Assembly (NCBI RefSeq): GCF_001425605.1
Contig: NZ_LMRG01000002.1
Coordinates: 124,001 to 188,000, forward strand
Length of the DNA: 64,000 nt
Direction of reading: 5' to 3'
Origin: Rhizobium sp. Leaf453
Lineage (GTDB): Bacteria > Pseudomonadota > Alphaproteobacteria > Rhizobiales > Rhizobiaceae
This document shows positions 10,651 to 18,589 of the stretch, one piece after another. The first letter of the stretch is position 1; every line of letters starts with the position of its first letter. The notes below the pieces were generated by a model. The model did not search any database. It had not been told where the DNA came from and was given only the letters and a program-made list of their open reading frames with translations. The position numbers and the translations under genes are program-made.

Positions 10651-10676
10651 GCGATATTGCCCTTCGACAAACGAAG
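10649..10676 (-). promoter_or_regulatory. Tandem hairpins next to the terminator, candidate ANTAR target
   Basis: Two adjacent small hairpins on the leader RNA. The first is CUUCG-UUUGU-CGAAG (10676-10662). The second is GGGC-AAUAUC-GCCC (10662-10649), whose last two bases are also the first two bases of the terminator stem, so the second hairpin and the full terminator compete. The second has a six-base loop starting with A, as in known ANTAR targets. The first loop has five bases and neither shows the usual G at position 4, so the match to the ANTAR dual-hexaloop motif is partial. Confidence 0.5.
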
Positions 10677-10718
10677 TCATGTGAAACGCAGCCAGCGCTG
10701 CCTAATCTTCAGGCTTGC

Positions 10719-10747
10719 ATAAAAGACAGGCACGCAAACTTTGTCAA
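10719..10747 (-). promoter_or_regulatory. Sigma70-like promoter of the amide/peptide operon
   Basis: On the minus strand TTGACA (10747-10742), a 17-base spacer and TTTTAT (10724-10719). Transcription would start near 10712, giving a leader of about 120 nucleotides that contains the hairpins and the terminator. Confidence 0.6.
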
Positions 10748-10871
10748 GGATGTTATTCTTGGCTTGTCGCGAAATGTTGCTGCCGCTTATGTCCGCAGCA
10801 AAACCATGATTGACGGCAGCATTGCGTGCGCTCAAAAGCAGACCAACCCAGCGGAAGGACGAGAGGCCTTG

Positions 10872-11135
10872 ATGGTGAAGGAAAACCAGAACCGGGAACG
10901 GATGACGATTTTGGGCGAACTCGACACGACCACCTTTCTTCCATGGATCAATCGTCACGCGGCAAAGCTCGGGCTGTCGCAGGCGATTTCCCATGCTGAC
11001 GCCGAGCGTATCGAGCTTGAACTCGACGGCCCGGAGGAATTGATCGATATGATGGAGATGGGCTGCTCGCTTGGCCCGATCGACGTCTGGGTCGATGCGA
11101 TCGAACGGAAATCTCTGGTGACCGGGGATGGTTGA
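10872..11135 (+). CDS. Small acylphosphatase-like protein lacking the catalytic residues
   Basis: An 87-residue ORF with GC-ending codons typical of the neighbours, and a purine-rich GGAAGGACGAGAG stretch upstream of ATG 10872. The segment WINRHAAKLGL...ELDGPEELIDMMEMGCSLGPIDVWVDAIE matches the acylphosphatase fold (R/W-V...A..LGL...EG.......GP...V). However, the catalytic Arg of the GxVQGVxFR loop is replaced (GELDTTTFLPW) and the catalytic Asn position reads His (ISHAD), so it is unlikely to be an active acylphosphatase. It is transcribed divergently from the AmiC-like operon. Its role is unknown. Confidence 0.68.
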   Translation: MVKENQNRERMTILGELDTTTFLPWINRHAAKLGLSQAISHADAERIELELDGPEELIDMMEMGCSLGPIDVWVDAIERKSLVTGDG

Positions 11136-11323
11136 AATGCACCAAAAGCGCAGCTGCACGGTGGACGCGAACCGTCATGAAAAACACCCGTCGCATCTTA
11201 TTTAATCATTCTTGCCATTGCGGATTTTTTATGCAAACGTTGAAGCCGCTGAACAGACGGACAACACTTCAGGTGGCCCATCTTTAACCGGCAAAACGTT
11301 GAAATTGTTCAGAGAGCTTACCC
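11136..11323 (+). promoter_or_regulatory. Promoter region of the Rieske/purine operon with a repeated GCAAA(A)CGTTGAA motif
   Basis: 188 bases. The motif TGCAAACGTTGAAG occurs at 11232-11245 and GCAAAACGTTGAAA at 11291-11304, 59 bases apart and in the same orientation. The CAAACGTTG core is near-palindromic with a central CG, like LacI/PurR-family operators. Between them a nested stem-loop can form: TGAAG (11241-11245) with CTTCA (11267-11271) outside, and CCG/CGG inside. I could not identify a known riboswitch class. Confidence 0.4.
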
Positions 11324-11977
11324 ATGCATACCCTTACGACCGGCCCTTGGACGCCAGTCGCGCTTTCCGCCGATCTGCCGGTGGGAACCGTTATTCCGGC
11401 GCGTATTCCTGCCGGTTCGATTGCCCTCTGGCGCAGCGAAAGCGGGCGCCTCTCCGCATCCGCTGATCGCTGTCCCCATCGAGGCATGAGCCTGTCGCAC
11501 GGTTTCGTGCGCGGCGAAAACCTGTCCTGCATCTATCATGGCTGGAGCTACGCCCGGAGCGGGAAATGCGTTCGCATTCCCGCCCATCCCGGCCTGGAAC
11601 CGCCGGAAGCGATCCGTGCCAAGACCTTTGCCGTCGAAGAAGCTGGCGGCGTGATCTGGGTGGCCACCGATGAAGCTGCAACGACACCGCCTGTCCTTGA
11701 AGGCCTGATGCCGCTGCGTTCGATGACGACCAGCGCCGGTATTGCTGCCATTGAGGCCGCAGCAGGCGCAAAAGCAACCGCCGAAGGGCTTGTCGTGCCG
11801 GCGGAAAATGCCGACACTCTCTGTCTTCTCTTGTCTGCCCGTGATGATGGGCAGACACTGATCCATGTGCTGCTCAAGGGCGAAACAACCGCTGACAGCC
11901 GCATTGCCGCGTCGCGCGTTGCGGAAAGCCTGCGCCGGGCGGCAGAGGATCTTCAGAAGAAGGGGATCGCAGCATGA
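11324..11977 (+). CDS. Stand-alone Rieske [2Fe-2S] protein (electron-carrier part of a split oxygenase)
   Basis: A 217-residue protein with an N-terminal Rieske domain. The cluster ligands are C50-x-H52 (CPHRGM) and C69-x2-H72 (CIYHGWSY), spaced as in ring-hydroxylating oxygenases. After ~110 residues the sequence departs from oxygenases and has no mononuclear iron site: an Ala/Glu-rich ~100-residue tail of unknown role. Its stop overlaps the next start by 4 bases (ATGA), and that next gene is an oxygenase subunit lacking Rieske ligands. The simplest reading is that this protein supplies the Rieske centre in trans. No dedicated reductase is in the operon. Confidence 0.9.
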   Translation: MHTLTTGPWTPVALSADLPVGTVIPARIPAGSIALWRSESGRLSASADRCPHRGMSLSHGFVRGENLSCIYHGWSYARSGKCVRIPAHPGLEPPEAIRAKTFAVEEAGGVIWVATDEAATTPPVLEGLMPLRSMTTSAGIAAIEAAAGAKATAEGLVVPAENADTLCLLLSARDDGQTLIHVLLKGETTADSRIAASRVAESLRRAAEDLQKKGIAA

Positions 11978-12813
11978 GCATTCAGGCGATGATCGACGAA
12001 TGGTATCCGGTGGGCATCTTCGCCCAGCTTGATGAAGCGGGCCGCAACACCATGCTGATGGGCGAGCCGATTGTTGTGACAAAGGATGGCAATGCCAGGG
12101 TGACGGGGCGCAATGGCCGTTCGCTTCCGGTCAAGGTGCGCTACGGCCATGTCTGGACCTCGCTCGGCGAACCGAAGAAAGACCTTTTCCCGATCCCCGA
12201 GGCAGATCAGCCCGGCCGCCGCTTCGTCGATGTCGGCGTTGTCCGCGTGCGCTGCTCGCCGCTGCGCGCCGTCGAAAACTTCCTCGATATCGCCCATTTC
12301 CCCTTCGTGCATACCGATATCCTCGGTGCCGAGCCGCATACAGAGGTGCAGAACTACAAGGTGGAAATCCGCGAGGATGTGGATGAAGTCTGGGCGACGC
12401 AGGTGAAGTTCTACCAGCCGCAGGCAGCGAAATCCGCAAGTGGCGGCATCACCACGGAATACATGTACCGCGTCGCCGCCCCGACCTGCACGGTTCTCTA
12501 CAAGACCTGCCCGCCGCGCCCCACCGAATGGGATGTGATCACGCTGTTCGTCCAGCCGCTGACGGAAGAGCTTTGCGATGTCTGGCCGTGGATGGCGCTG
12601 TTCGATGACGAGACGTCGATGACCGATCTCATCCATTTCCAGCAGACGATCTTCCTGCAGGACCGCTCGATCCTGGAAAACCAGATCCCGCGCCTCCTGC
12701 CGCTCGATCCCGGCATGGAAATCCCCACACGGGCGGACATGACCTCGATTGCCTATCGTCGCTGGCTGAAGCGCCACAACTATACCTATGGCGCGCAGCT
12801 GGTGGCCCAATAA
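11974..12813 (+). CDS. Rieske-less oxygenase catalytic subunit (NdmC-like arrangement)
   Basis: A 279-residue protein of the VanA/Ndm-type non-haem iron oxygenase family. The mononuclear iron motif is clear: N102-x2-D105-x2-H108-x4-H113 (ENFLDIAHFPFVH), with a likely third ligand D230 in FLQDRSILENQ. The first 100 residues retain the outer frame of a Rieske domain (WYPVG...GEPIVVTKDG...VKVRYGHVWTSLGEP), but both cluster-binding loops (CxH and CxxH) are absent. This is the situation I know from NdmC, the 7-methylxanthine N7-demethylase subunit. The likely reaction is O2-dependent N-demethylation or hydroxylation of a purine; the substrate is inferred from the deaminase and purine importer downstream. 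Confidence 0.88.
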   Translation: MSIQAMIDEWYPVGIFAQLDEAGRNTMLMGEPIVVTKDGNARVTGRNGRSLPVKVRYGHVWTSLGEPKKDLFPIPEADQPGRRFVDVGVVRVRCSPLRAVENFLDIAHFPFVHTDILGAEPHTEVQNYKVEIREDVDEVWATQVKFYQPQAAKSASGGITTEYMYRVAAPTCTVLYKTCPPRPTEWDVITLFVQPLTEELCDVWPWMALFDDETSMTDLIHFQQTIFLQDRSILENQIPRLLPLDPGMEIPTRADMTSIAYRRWLKRHNYTYGAQLVAQ

Positions 12814-13472
12814 TGAAGCTCTACGACTACATCCTCTCGCCCAGCTGCTACAAGGTTCGCCTGATGGCGGCGCTGACCGGCGTGAAGCTCGAACTCCGCC
12901 CCGTTGATTTCCATCCCGGCCTTGAGCATCGCGGCCTAGCGCTTCTGGCGCTCAACCCGGCAGGCTCGATCCCGATCATCGAAGACGGCGACCTGATCCT
13001 CACCGAATCCTCGGCGATCCTCGTCTATCTCGCGGCACAGGCCGCCCCTGAATGGCTCGCCGGCACCAAGCCCGAAGAAGCCGCGCGGGTACAGCAATGG
13101 CTGTCCTTCTCCGGCCGCCTGACGGCAAATCTCGGCGGCGCGCGGCTGCACGAAATGCTACTGCGTACCGGTGATATCGATGCGCTGCAGGCCCAGGGCA
13201 TCGCTGCCCTTCGCGAACTCGAAGCCGGGCTTGTCGAACAGAACCTGCGCGGCCAACGCTTCCTTGCGGCAGACCGGCCGACCGTCGCCGACATCGCCTG
13301 CTTTCCCTATGTGGCGCTGGCGCCGGATGGCGGGGTTTCGCTTGATCCTTACCCGGCGATCCGTCTCTGGTCGCGAGCGCTACGCTCGCTCCATGGCTTC
13401 GTCGAAATGCCGGGTATTCACCGGCTGCATGAACTGAAGCCCGAGCCCACGGTCGAGGAAAGCAAGGCATGA
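12813..13472 (+). CDS. Glutathione S-transferase-like protein (NdmE-like by context)
   Basis: A 219-residue protein with an N-terminal thioredoxin-like GST domain (MKLYDYILSPSCYKVRLMAALTGVKLELRPVDF...NPAGSIPIIEDGDLILTESSAILVYLA) and a C-terminal helical domain (QRFLAADRPTVADIACFPYVALA). The SIPIIEDGDLILTESSAI segment is the glutathione gamma-Glu binding site. Its start forms a TAATG junction with the oxygenase gene, so the two are coupled. In the caffeine-degrading NdmCDE complex, a GST-like NdmE holds the Rieske-less NdmC to its Rieske donor. The same trio here suggests a structural role, though a true glutathione-dependent reaction is possible. Confidence 0.9.
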   Translation: MKLYDYILSPSCYKVRLMAALTGVKLELRPVDFHPGLEHRGLALLALNPAGSIPIIEDGDLILTESSAILVYLAAQAAPEWLAGTKPEEAARVQQWLSFSGRLTANLGGARLHEMLLRTGDIDALQAQGIAALRELEAGLVEQNLRGQRFLAADRPTVADIACFPYVALAPDGGVSLDPYPAIRLWSRALRSLHGFVEMPGIHRLHELKPEPTVEESKA

Positions 13473-14842
13473 GCGGATACCTCCTGAAAAACTGCGCGGC
13501 CGTGGTCGTCGATGAGGGCAAGGGTCCGATCGTCAAGCGCGATGTCGACCTCCTGACCGATGGTCCGGCCATCAAGGCGATCGGCGAAAACCTCGTCGCC
13601 CCGGCGGGCGTCACGGTTCAGGATGCCACCGGCTGGTTCGTCTATCCCGGCCTCGTCAACACCCACCACCACTTCTTCCAGTGCTTCGTGCGTAACCGCG
13701 CCGATCTCGACTGGACCAAGCTGTCGGTCATCGAGTGGCTGGACAAGATCTATCCGATCTTCTCGCAGCTCAACGAGGAATGCTTTTATCATTCCTCGGT
13801 CACCGCCATGGCCGAGCAGATCAAGCACGGTTGCACCACCGCCTTCGATCATCAGTATAACTTCCCGCGCCATGCCGGAAAACGGCTGATCGACCGTCAG
13901 TTCGAAGCGGCTGATCTCCTGGGCATGCGCTTCCACGCCGGCCGCGGCGGCAACACGCTGCCGAAGTCGGAAGGGTCCACCATTCCCGACGAGATGCTGG
14001 AAACGACGAACGAATTCATCGCCGATTGCGCCCGTCTGATCGACACCTATCACGACACCAGCCCCTTCAGCATGCGCCAGGTCGTGGTCGCACCGTGCCA
14101 GCCGGTGAACTGCTACCGCGAAACCTTCGTGGAATCGGTGGCGCTTGCCCGCGACAAGGGCGTCTTGATGCACACCCATGTCGGCGAAGGCGAAAGCCCG
14201 GTCATCCTCGCCCGCCACGGCAAGCGCACCGTCGATTACCTTGAAGACCTCGGCTTTGCCGGCCCGGACGCCTTCTACGCCCATTGCTGGGAACTGACCC
14301 ATGACGAGCTGAGGACGATGGCGGCGAGCGGCACGGGTGTCGCCCACTGCCCGGAACCCGTCTATCTCGTCGGCGCCGAAGTCACCGATATTCCGGCCAT
14401 GGCCGCGCTCGGCGTCCGCGTCGGTCTCGGCTGCGATGGCGCGGCCTCCAATGACAATTCCAACCTGATGCACTGCCTGCATTCGGCCTACATGCTGCAA
14501 TGCCTCGTCGCCTCCAGCCGCAGCCACCCGGTTCCGCCGCCGGTCGATTTCCTCGGCTACGGCACGACAGGCGGCGCAAGCCTGCTCGGCCGCACCGATA
14601 TCGGCCGCCTTGCACCCGGCATGGCCGCCGACCTCTTTGCCATCGACACCCGCCGCATGGATTATGTCGGCACCCGGCACGATCCCCTGAGCCTCATTCC
14701 GCGCGTCGGCATCGGCATGGCAACCGACATGACCATGATCAACGGCCGCATCGTCTGGCAGGACGGCGCGTTTCCGGGCCTTGACGAAGCTAAGCTTGCC
14801 GCGGACGCCGAAGCCGCGCTTGCCACCGTGAAATTCTCATAA
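13469..14842 (+). CDS. Purine/8-oxoguanine deaminase-type amidohydrolase
   Basis: A 457-residue member of the amidohydrolase superfamily, in the atrazine chlorohydrolase/8-oxoguanine deaminase branch. Metal-site motifs are intact: NTHHHFFQ (HxH after strand 1), HTHVGEGES (His on strand 5), HCWELT (strand 6) and GLGCDGAASND (Asp on strand 8, with DGAASND being typical of 8-oxoguanine deaminases). It should hydrolyse an exocyclic amino group of a guanine-like base, releasing ammonia. It overlaps the GST-like gene by 4 bases (ATGA), placing it in the same pathway as the split oxygenase. Substrates could be guanine, 8-oxoguanine or an N-methylguanine; the sequence alone does not decide. Confidence 0.88.
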   Translation: MSGYLLKNCAAVVVDEGKGPIVKRDVDLLTDGPAIKAIGENLVAPAGVTVQDATGWFVYPGLVNTHHHFFQCFVRNRADLDWTKLSVIEWLDKIYPIFSQLNEECFYHSSVTAMAEQIKHGCTTAFDHQYNFPRHAGKRLIDRQFEAADLLGMRFHAGRGGNTLPKSEGSTIPDEMLETTNEFIADCARLIDTYHDTSPFSMRQVVVAPCQPVNCYRETFVESVALARDKGVLMHTHVGEGESPVILARHGKRTVDYLEDLGFAGPDAFYAHCWELTHDELRTMAASGTGVAHCPEPVYLVGAEVTDIPAMAALGVRVGLGCDGAASNDNSNLMHCLHSAYMLQCLVASSRSHPVPPPVDFLGYGTTGGASLLGRTDIGRLAPGMAADLFAIDTRRMDYVGTRHDPLSLIPRVGIGMATDMTMINGRIVWQDGAFPGLDEAKLAADAEAALATVKFS

Positions 14843-14866
14843 AAACCAACAAAGGGAACTGAAACC

Positions 14867-15964
14867 ATGACCAACATTACCCGCAGAACATTGATGAAGG
14901 CCGCAGCCGCCACCGGTCTCGCCGGCGCGCTCGGTGGCCGCATGGCCTTTGCCGCCGACGAACCGCTCGGCATTGCCCTCGTCGTCCCCTCGCCGATCGG
15001 CGATGTCGGTTGGGGCCACGCTCTTGCGGCTGGCCTCGAGCCGATCAAGGCCGCCTATGGCGACAAGGTGAAAGTCACCATTCTCGAAAATATCGCGGAA
15101 GGCCCGGATGCCGACCGCATCATGAACAAGACCGTCGCCGACGGGAACAAGGTCCTGATCGCCGGCTCCTTCGGCTACCAGAACGGCGCCCTGCAGATCG
15201 CCCGCCGCGACCCGAGTGTCACGGTTCTGCACGCGTCCGGCTTCCAGGTCGCGCCGAACTTCTCGCCCTTCGCCGCCAAGTATTTCCAGGGCACCTATCT
15301 GCTCGGCATGGCCGCAGCCGCTCTTTCCAAGACCGGCAAGCTCGGCTCCGTCTCGGCTTTCGCCATTCCGGAACTGATCACCTCGATCAACGCGTTTACG
15401 CTCGGCGCCCAGACCGTCAACCCGAACATCGAAGTCTCGGTTGTCTGGGTCAATTCCTGGTTCGACCCGGCGAAGGAGCAGGAAGCCGCCAAGGCCCTGA
15501 TCGCCCAGCAATGCGACGTGATCTTCTCCAACGCGCAGGACACACCTTCGGTCATCTCTGCGTGCGAGGAAGCCGGCGTCTATGCCTTCAACCTCAATTC
15601 CTCGATGAAGAAATATGCTGAAAAGACCTATCTCGGCTGCGTGTCCACCGATTGGTCGCCCTTCTTCAAGGCTTCGGTCGATGCGCATCTCGCTGGCAGC
15701 TTCAAGGGTGCGAACGCGTTCCTCGGCGTTGCCGACAAGGTGGTCGAGGTCGTCGACTGGAACCCGGCCATCCCGGCCGAGACCATGACGAAGATCAAGG
15801 AGGCCGAGGCCAAGATCGCCGACGGCAGCTTCTCGCCGTTCACCGGCCCGATCGCCAAGGCGGATGGATCGGAAGGGGTTGCTGCCGGTGCGACGCTGGC
15901 GGATGCCGATATCATTGCCATGGACTGGCATGTGAAGGGTGTCGCCACCCCGCTGCCGAAGTAA
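14867..15964 (+). CDS. BMP-family (PnrA-like) purine substrate-binding protein
   Basis: A 365-residue BMP/PnrA-type binding protein of a nucleoside/nucleobase ABC importer. The N-terminus TRRTLMKAAAATGLAGALGG...AFAADEP is a Tat-like signal (twin Arg, cleavage near AFA-ADE). The fold markers VVPSPIGDVGWGHALAAGLE, AGSFGYQNGALQIARRDPSVTVLHASGF and IFSNAQDTPSVISACEEAGVYAFN match the family. It follows the deaminase by 24 bases with an AAAGGGAA ribosome-binding site, and is the first gene of the transport part of the operon. PnrA-type proteins bind purine nucleosides or bases, agreeing with the enzymes upstream. Confidence 0.92.
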   Translation: MTNITRRTLMKAAAATGLAGALGGRMAFAADEPLGIALVVPSPIGDVGWGHALAAGLEPIKAAYGDKVKVTILENIAEGPDADRIMNKTVADGNKVLIAGSFGYQNGALQIARRDPSVTVLHASGFQVAPNFSPFAAKYFQGTYLLGMAAAALSKTGKLGSVSAFAIPELITSINAFTLGAQTVNPNIEVSVVWVNSWFDPAKEQEAAKALIAQQCDVIFSNAQDTPSVISACEEAGVYAFNLNSSMKKYAEKTYLGCVSTDWSPFFKASVDAHLAGSFKGANAFLGVADKVVEVVDWNPAIPAETMTKIKEAEAKIADGSFSPFTGPIAKADGSEGVAAGATLADADIIAMDWHVKGVATPLPK

Positions 15965-15971
15965 GTCGCCG

Positions 15972-17489
15972 ATGACCACCCCGCTCCTGTCGCTGCGCGG
16001 CATTTCCAAGAGCTACGGACCGATCAAGGCCAATCAGGAGATTGACCTTGATGTGGCTGAAAACTCGATCCACGCGATCCTCGGGGAAAACGGGGCGGGC
16101 AAATCGACGCTGATGAAACTCATCTACGGCGTCGAACAGCCGGACGGCGGAACCGCCGTCTGGCAAGGGGGCCCCTTGCACCTTGCTTCGCCCGCCGAAG
16201 CGAGGCGCCGGGGCATCGGCATGGTCTTCCAGCACTTCTCGCTGTTCGAGACCCTGACGGTGGTGGAAAATATCCGCCTCGTCGTGCCGGGCCGTCCGGC
16301 CGAACTTGCCGAGCGCATCCGCACACTTGGCCGAGAATTCGGGTTGGAAGTCGATCCGCTCGCCACGGTGCATGCGCTTTCGGTCGGCGAGCGCCAGCGG
16401 GTGGAAATCATCCGCTGCCTGATGACCAACCCGAAACTGCTGATCCTCGACGAGCCGACCTCGGTGCTGCCGCCGCAACTCGTGGAAAAACTGTTCGAGA
16501 CGCTGCGTCGCCTGCGCGATGGCGGGGTCTCCATTCTCTTCATCTCGCACAAGCTCGAAGAAATCCGCGCCATCTGCGACCGCGCCACCATCCTGCGCGG
16601 CGGCCGCGTCACCGGCCATGTCGATCCGCGCGAGCACGATGCCCATGACCTTGCCCGCATGATGATCGGCCGCGATATGCCGGAGCCGATGCCGGCCGTG
16701 GAGACCGCAGGCGGCGACAAGCAGCTTGAGATCATCGGTCTCACCTATACGCCGGACGACCCCTTCGCCGTACCGCTTTCCGATATAACCCTCAGCGTAC
16801 GCGCCGGCGAAATCCTCGGCATCGCCGGCATTTCCGGCAATGGCCAGAGCGAACTTGCCGGGCTGATTTCCGGTGAGACCGTGCTGTCACGCGAGCAGCA
16901 CGACCGCATCTTCATGATGGGCAAGGATGTCGGCCAACTTCCGGCGGCTGCTCGCCGCAAACTCGGCTTCGCCTTCGTGCCGGAAGACCGGCTTGGCCGC
17001 GGCGCGGTGCCTGAAATGTCGCTGGTCATGAACAGCCTCCTGACGGCCCATCCACTGAAGCTTTTGAAAAACGGTCTTGTCGACAAGGCCCGCGCCACCG
17101 CGTTTACCAATGACTGCATCCGCGACTATGACGTCCGCACCCCCGGCCCCGAAGCCGAAGCCGGCGCGCTCTCCGGCGGCAATCTGCAGAAATTCATCGT
17201 CGGCCGCGAAATCATGCTGGCCCCGAAGCTCTTGTTTGTGGCGCAGCCGACATGGGGCGTCGATATCGGGGCAGCCTCGGCCATCCGCCAGCGCCTGATC
17301 AGATTGCGCAACGAAGGCATGGCCATCCTCGTCATATCAGAGGAGCTGGAAGAGCTGTTCGAACTCTCCGACACCATTCAGGTCCTGTACCACGGCACCT
17401 TGAGCGAATCGCTGGTCACCCGCGACACCAAGGCGGAAGAGATCGGCCGCTACATGATCGGGGCGAAACCCGAGAAAGCCCTCGCATGA
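15972..17489 (+). CDS. Nucleoside-type ABC transporter ATPase (two ABC domains)
   Basis: A 505-residue duplicated ABC protein of the YufO/BmpA-associated type. First half: GENGAGKS Walker A, LSVGERQRVEI signature, LLILDEPTS Walker B, with ISHKLEEI as the H-loop. Second half: a degenerate Walker A (GISGNGQSE), LSGGNLQKFIVGREI and LLFVAQPTWGVDIGAA. Degeneration of the second nucleotide site is usual in this subfamily. I chose ATG 15972, seven bases after the binding-protein stop. A longer reading frame from 15939 would overlap that gene and start with non-conserved residues. It overlaps the next permease by 4 bases. Confidence 0.93.
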   Translation: MTTPLLSLRGISKSYGPIKANQEIDLDVAENSIHAILGENGAGKSTLMKLIYGVEQPDGGTAVWQGGPLHLASPAEARRRGIGMVFQHFSLFETLTVVENIRLVVPGRPAELAERIRTLGREFGLEVDPLATVHALSVGERQRVEIIRCLMTNPKLLILDEPTSVLPPQLVEKLFETLRRLRDGGVSILFISHKLEEIRAICDRATILRGGRVTGHVDPREHDAHDLARMMIGRDMPEPMPAVETAGGDKQLEIIGLTYTPDDPFAVPLSDITLSVRAGEILGIAGISGNGQSELAGLISGETVLSREQHDRIFMMGKDVGQLPAAARRKLGFAFVPEDRLGRGAVPEMSLVMNSLLTAHPLKLLKNGLVDKARATAFTNDCIRDYDVRTPGPEAEAGALSGGNLQKFIVGREIMLAPKLLFVAQPTWGVDIGAASAIRQRLIRLRNEGMAILVISEELEELFELSDTIQVLYHGTLSESLVTRDTKAEEIGRYMIGAKPEKALA

Positions 17490-18589
17490 GTTCGTTTGCC
17501 CTGCCGACCCTCGTTCGCCGCCAGCGCGCCTCGCTGAAAGCCACGCTGATCGCGCCACCGGCCGCGCTCGCCGTGGCCATCGTGCTCAATCTCATCCTCT
17601 ATGTAATCATGGGCCGCGATCCTCTGGCCGTGCTGCACGCCATGATCCTCGAACCCTTCCTCTCCTGGGCGTCGTTTTCGGAAGTTCTATTGAAGACCGG
17701 GCCGCTGCTTCTGATCGCGCAGGGTCTCGCTATCGGTTTCCGCGCGAAAGTCTTCAACATCGGCGCGGAGGGCCAGTTTATCCTCGGCGCGATCTTCGCC
17801 TCCGCCATTCCCGTCTGGTTTCCGCAGGCGACCGGCGGCTGGATCTGGCCGGTCATGCTGCTGCTCGGCGCCATCGGTGGCGCGCTCTGGGCCTCGATCA
17901 CAGCTTTCTGGCGCGTGCGGCTCAACGCCAACGAAATCCTCGTCTCGCTGATGCTGAGCCTCGTCGCCGCACAGTTTCTCTATTACCTGCTGCTCGGGCC
18001 TTGGAAAGACCCCGCCGGTTTCAACTTCCCCCAATCCGTCATGTTCCAGTACGACGCCATGGTGCCGACGCTGATTGCCGGCACGCGGCTAAATGTCTCG
18101 ATCCTGATCGCGCTCGCGCTTTCCATCGTCGCATGGGTATTCATGGAAAAAAGCTTCATGGGCTACAAGCTGCAGGTCGGCGGCCTCGCTCCGCGTGCGG
18201 CCGGCTATGCCGGCTTCAAGGAAAGCCGGGCGATCTGGCTGTCGCTCCTGATCGGCGGTTTTGCGGCAGGTCTCGCCGGAGCCGCGGAAGTCGCAGGCCC
18301 CCTCGGCCAGCTGCAGCGCTCGATCTCCACCGGCTACGGTTACGCCGCGATCATCGTCGCCTATCTCGGCGCCCTGCATCCAATCGGCATCATCATATCG
18401 TCCGTCGTGATGGCGGTCATCTATATCGGCGGTGACAATGCCATGGTCTCAGCCAACCTGCCGATTGCTGCAGTGCGCGTCTTCCAGGGTAGCCTGCTGC
18501 TCGCCTATCTCATCGCCGTCGCCTTCGTGCGCTACCGCCTTGAATGGCCCCATAAAGCCCGACCGGCCACAACGGGGAGCACGACATGA
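17486..18589 (+). CDS. Nucleoside-type ABC permease 1 (YufP-like)
   Basis: A 367-residue membrane protein with about nine hydrophobic segments. It shows the family block FNIGAEGQFILGAIFA (about 90-105) and LNANEILVSLMLSLVAAQFLYYLL, typical of the BMP-associated branched-chain-type permeases (BPD_transp_2). The start ATG 17486 overlaps the ATPase stop (ATGA). It pairs with the following permease to form the channel. Confidence 0.93.
   Translation: MSSFALPTLVRRQRASLKATLIAPPAALAVAIVLNLILYVIMGRDPLAVLHAMILEPFLSWASFSEVLLKTGPLLLIAQGLAIGFRAKVFNIGAEGQFILGAIFASAIPVWFPQATGGWIWPVMLLLGAIGGALWASITAFWRVRLNANEILVSLMLSLVAAQFLYYLLLGPWKDPAGFNFPQSVMFQYDAMVPTLIAGTRLNVSILIALALSIVAWVFMEKSFMGYKLQVGGLAPRAAGYAGFKESRAIWLSLLIGGFAAGLAGAAEVAGPLGQLQRSISTGYGYAAIIVAYLGALHPIGIIISSVVMAVIYIGGDNAMVSANLPIAAVRVFQGSLLLAYLIAVAFVRYRLEWPHKARPATTGSTT

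Noticed and set aside
10649-10676. Calling the tandem hairpins a confirmed ANTAR dual-hexaloop element
   Set aside because: The first loop has five bases and the G at loop position 4 is missing in the second, so it is listed only as a candidate.
9579-10871. Upstream extension of the acylphosphatase-like ORF
   Set aside because: Everything before about 10872 is antisense to the AmiC-like gene and its leader; only the last 87 codons look protein-like.
11136-11323. A known purine or xanthine riboswitch before the Rieske gene
   Set aside because: I could draw a nested hairpin but could not match the conserved bases of any class from memory; it needs a covariance-model search.
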